Source of the DNA: Candidatus Desulfofervidaceae bacterium | Lineage (GTDB): Bacteria > Desulfobacterota > Desulfofervidia > Desulfofervidales > Desulfofervidaceae | Direction of reading: 5' to 3' | DNA: 8,822 nucleotides | Assembly (NCBI GenBank): GCA_021160485.1 | Contig: JAGHCL010000178.1 | Location: 1-8,822, forward strand | Shown here: positions 6,659 through 8,822 of the stretch, one piece after another | How the letters are laid out: each line of letters begins with the position of its first letter | Numbering within the stretch: position 1 is the first letter of the stretch | Notes under the pieces: generated by a model | Told to the model about the DNA's origin: nothing | Databases searched by the model: none | Seen by the model: only the letters and a program-made list of their open reading frames with translations | Program-made: the position numbers and the translations under genes

Positions 6659-7432
6659 ATGCCAGAGACGCAGTTAAAAGTAAAGCTCCTGGCCATGACT
6701 CCTCATGCCCTAGCAGTGATTTATGCAGCTTGCCGCCAGTGTTATTCAGCTGAGAGAGCCGAGGAGATATTTGTCAGAGCTATTCAGGGTATTCCTCCAG
6801 TGCACGAACAGGAGGCCTTTGTAAGAAAAATTGTGGCCTCTGGCCATGAATCTGTAATAGAACATGTGTCTTTTACCTTTGCCATCTCTGGAATTTCACG
6901 TGCATGTAGCCATCAACTGGTGCGACATCGGATTGCCTCTTATTCCCAGCAGAGTCAACGTTATGTTAAAGCTGAAAATTTTCACTACATCATTCCTCCT
7001 ACTATTGCAAACCAGCCAGAGTTAAAAAGAATTTATGAAGAAACGATGGCTGAATTGCAACAAAAATACAATGCAATCGTAGCCAAGTTAGAAGAAGCAG
7101 GGGTTAAAGGCGAAAAGGCCCGTCAGGATGCGCGTTTTATTCTCCCTAATGCATGCGAAACAAGAATTGTGGTGACAATGAACTGTCGCAGTTTGCTTAA
7201 TTTTTTCGCCTTACGCTGTTGTGAACGGGCTCAATGGGAGATCAGGGCCCTAGCTAATGAAATGTTGCGGCTGTGCAAAGAAAAGTTACCGGCTGTATTT
7301 GCTGAAGCTGGCCCTAAATGTAAAAAATTAGGTTATTGCCCAGAAGGGAAAAGGAGCTGTGGGAGGATGCCTCTTAAAGAAAGGGTAATTCCTTTGCAGA
7401 AGGGAAAAGATAAACCTGTTGGAAGTGTTTGA
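6659..7432 (+). CDS. thyX: Flavin-dependent thymidylate synthase
   Basis: ThyX methylates dUMP to dTMP with methylene-tetrahydrofolate as carbon donor and reduced FAD/NADPH as reductant. It replaces ThyA and spares the need for high dihydrofolate reductase activity. The signature RHR-x7-S is present as R89-H90-R91 to S99, continuing to R101-Y102. The region [16 protein letters not shown] (61-76) and the later [16 protein letters not shown] block (160-175) are also typical. At 257 residues it is longer than compact ThyX proteins because of a C-terminal tail, [19 protein letters not shown], with C221, C227 and C234; similar tails occur in other anaerobe ThyX proteins as I recall them. ATG6659 follows the previous stop by two bases, with AAGGA at 6649-6653. 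The stop TGA 7430-7432 lies just before the pcm start. Confidence 0.96.
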   Translation: MPETQLKVKLLAMTPHALAVIYAACRQCYSAERAEEIFVRAIQGIPPVHEQEAFVRKIVASGHESVIEHVSFTFAISGISRACSHQLVRHRIASYSQQSQRYVKAENFHYIIPPTIANQPELKRIYEETMAELQQKYNAIVAKLEEAGVKGEKARQDARFILPNACETRIVVTMNCRSLLNFFALRCCERAQWEIRALANEMLRLCKEKLPAVFAEAGPKCKKLGYCPEGKRSCGRMPLKERVIPLQKGKDKPVGSV

Positions 7433-7434
7433 AG

Positions 7435-8088
7435 ATGGCTCAAGATATTTATGCAATAGCTAGAGAACGAATGGTGCGAGAGCAAATAGAGGCACGGGGA
7501 ATTAAGAATGCCCGAGTGTTAGCAGCAATGCGAAAAATACCGCGCCACTTATTTGTTGATGAGGCCCTGTGGCCTCAAGCGTATAATGATTACCCTTTAC
7601 CCATTGGAGAAGGTCAGACAATTTCTCAGCCTTATATTGTAGCTTTGATGACTTCCTTTTTAGAGTTGGAAGGAACAGAAAAGGTATTGGAAATAGGCAC
7701 AGGCTCTGGGTATCAGACAGCTATTCTGGCTGAGTTGGCACAAAGGGTTTTTACCATAGAGCGTTCAAAGACTCTGATGAAAAGGGCTAAAACTACTTTA
7801 GATCGTTTGGGCTACTTTAATGTAGCTTACAAAGTAGGTGATGGAACTGTAGGCTGGCCTGAAATGGCTCCTTTTCAGGCGATTGTAGTAACAGCAGCCG
7901 CCCCGGATGTTCCTTTTCCTTATATTGAACAGTTAGATAAGGGAGGGAGGTTAGTTATTCCTGTAGGAGACCGTTTGAGCCAGATGTTATATAAAATTAC
8001 AAAATTAACCAATGGAACCCTTCAAAAAGAAAGTTTATGTGGGTGTAGGTTCGTCCCTTTGGTAGGTGCTTATGGTTGGCCAGAATAA
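7435..8088 (+). CDS. pcm: Protein-L-isoaspartate O-methyltransferase
   Basis: Pcm uses S-adenosylmethionine to methylate isoaspartyl residues formed by spontaneous damage, starting their return to normal aspartate. The 217-residue product is of standard length. It shows the substrate-side motif [10 protein letters not shown] (57-66), the SAM-binding glycine loop [13 protein letters not shown] (84-96), GDG at 135-137, AIVVTAAAP (149-157), GGRLVIPVG (170-178) and the family ending [12 protein letters not shown]. Start: ATG7435 with GGAAG (7421-7425) nine bases upstream is preferred; TTG7429, overlapping the thyX stop, would add two residues. Both options imply coupling to thyX. Its end overlaps yqaA by 17 bases. 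In proteobacteria pcm often lies next to surE, nlpD and rpoS; here the downstream partner is a YqaA-type membrane gene. Confidence 0.96.
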   Translation: MAQDIYAIARERMVREQIEARGIKNARVLAAMRKIPRHLFVDEALWPQAYNDYPLPIGEGQTISQPYIVALMTSFLELEGTEKVLEIGTGSGYQTAILAELAQRVFTIERSKTLMKRAKTTLDRLGYFNVAYKVGDGTVGWPEMAPFQAIVVTAAAPDVPFPYIEQLDKGGRLVIPVGDRLSQMLYKITKLTNGTLQKESLCGCRFVPLVGAYGWPE

Positions 8089-8671
8089 TTGGTTTAAGCG
8101 TCTTTATACCTGGGTAGTTCACTGGGCTCATACACCTTATGCAGGTGTAGCTCTGTTTGGTATTGCTGTGGCTGAATCTGCCTTTTTCCCTATTCCTCCA
8201 GATGCGCTTCTTATCCCTATCTCTGTTGCTAGACCTCAAAAAGGTATTTTTTATGCTGGTCTTTGCACTTTAGGTTCGGTTTTAGGGGGCATATTGGGAT
8301 ATTTCATTGGCTGGCAATTTATGACTACCCTGGGACAGAAGATTATTCAGATTTATGGACTTACAGCCAAATATTATTACATCCAACACCTCTACCAGAC
8401 CTATGATGTATGGGCCATTGGTTTGGCTGGGTTTACTCCTTTGCCTTACAAGCTTTTTACTATTAGTGCTGGTGCCTTTAAGATAAATTTCCTTTCTTTT
8501 GTTGTTACCTCTATCTTGGCACGTGGAGCTAGATTCTTTTTGGTAGGGGGGACTCTTTATGTTTTGGGAGAGCAGATTCAGAGGTTTATTGAGCGGTATT
8601 TTAACTGGTTGGCAACGAGTTTTGCCATAATGTTGGTGGTTGGTTATCTATGCGTAAAATGCTTCTTTTAA
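8072..8671 (+). CDS. yqaA: YqaA-type DedA/VTT-family inner membrane protein
   Basis: This is a 199-residue polytopic inner-membrane protein of the YqaA branch of the DedA (SNARE-associated/VTT) family. Family members are linked to membrane homeostasis, and some DedA proteins flip undecaprenyl phosphate or phosphatidylethanolamine; YqaA's own substrate is not settled. Hydrophobic stretches lie near 23-39, 57-80, 113-130, 138-165 and 180-197. Conserved motifs are [15 protein letters not shown] (35-49), FTPLPYK (121-127) with a probable re-entrant turn, and the arginines R151 and R154 in ARGARF. Start: ATG8072, with GGTAGGTG just before it (short spacing), or GTG8066, two codons longer. Either lies inside the pcm coding end, so translation is probably coupled. 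It is the last gene of the tight cluster. Confidence 0.88.
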   Translation: MVGQNNWFKRLYTWVVHWAHTPYAGVALFGIAVAESAFFPIPPDALLIPISVARPQKGIFYAGLCTLGSVLGGILGYFIGWQFMTTLGQKIIQIYGLTAKYYYIQHLYQTYDVWAIGLAGFTPLPYKLFTISAGAFKINFLSFVVTSILARGARFFLVGGTLYVLGEQIQRFIERYFNWLATSFAIMLVVGYLCVKCFF

Positions 8672-8780
8672 CCTTTTGAAAATCAGCTGGAGAAGTACCT
8701 AGAGGGGTTTAGGAATTTTTGTGTAGCATTAAAGTGAACAGTTTCGCTAAAGGAGTTGAACTGAAAAAAGGAGGAGAATA

Positions 8781-8822
8781 ATGAGGAAATTTAGTGTTTT
8801 ATTTTTACTCATAACTATAATC
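8781..8822 (+). CDS. Start of a probable exported protein or lipoprotein (3' truncated by window end)
   Basis: Only 14 codons are visible: MRKFSVLFLLITII. Two positive residues followed by an unbroken hydrophobic run are the beginning of a signal peptide or lipoprotein leader. A near-perfect Shine-Dalgarno, AGGAGGAG at 8769-8776, precedes ATG8781. It starts 109 bases after yqaA, so it may be the next operon gene or have its own promoter. By gene-order analogy (pcm followed by nlpD, or a LysM/M23 envelope protein) an envelope hydrolase activator is possible, but nothing visible proves it. Confidence 0.65.
   Translation, partial: MRKFSVLFLLITII

Noticed and set aside
8696..8719. Possible terminator after yqaA (CCTA/TAGG stem followed by a T-run).
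   Set aside because: The stem is only four base pairs, too weak to call; the T-run alone is not evidence.
8747..8763. AAAGGAG ahead of the downstream gene as a second ribosome site.
   Set aside because: The only start codon behind it (TTG AAC TGA) ends at once; the real site is the AGGAGGAG at 8769-8776.
8734..8781. Fifteen-codon frame starting GTG8734 and ending with TAA that overlaps the next ATG, like a leader peptide.
   Set aside because: It has no ribosome binding site, and the frame runs through the Shine-Dalgarno of the next gene, which explains its lysine/glycine-rich end.

Overview
The window is a moderately AT-rich, densely packed stretch of a bacterial chromosome, all on the + strand. 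A PilZ (cyclic-di-GMP) protein, a YqaA/DedA membrane protein, a Pcm isoaspartate methyltransferase, ThyX instead of ThyA at this locus, and a COG1067-type Lon-like protease together suggest a Gram-negative anaerobe. My best guess is the Desulfobacterota (old deltaproteobacteria) or a relative, possibly thermophilic. This is inferred from gene content only and is weakly held.

Layout: (1) positions 1-218 hold the 3' end of rimM, cut by the window edge. (2) Positions 219-537 are non-coding. They contain a weak terminator-like hairpin, several competing stems, and one good sigma-70-type promoter (TTGACA-17-TATCTT) with a direct repeat and an inverted repeat laid over it. (3) Positions 550-8671 look like one co-directional run of nine genes with gaps of 29 bases or less, often overlapping: pyrG, a PilZ-domain gene, a COG1926 phosphoribosyltransferase, a Lon-like protease, a 45-codon membrane microprotein, a PfpI/DJ-1 family gene, thyX, pcm and yqaA. 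(4) Positions 8672-8780 are a spacer, followed by the start of another gene with a very strong Shine-Dalgarno and a signal-peptide-like N-terminus, cut by the window end.

Two themes run through the cluster. One is pyrimidine nucleotide supply: CTP synthase, flavin-dependent thymidylate synthase, and perhaps the phosphoribosyltransferase. The other is protein damage control: isoaspartyl repair by Pcm, a PfpI/DJ-1 family protein, and a Lon-type peptidase whose ATPase P-loop has lost its lysine. The PilZ protein adds a possible second-messenger input.

No mobile element, CRISPR array, tRNA or rRNA was seen. I do not see a clearly new multi-gene system. The items most worth a second look are the microprotein translationally coupled to the Lon-like protease, the degenerate ATPase of that protease, and the repeat architecture of the pyrG promoter.
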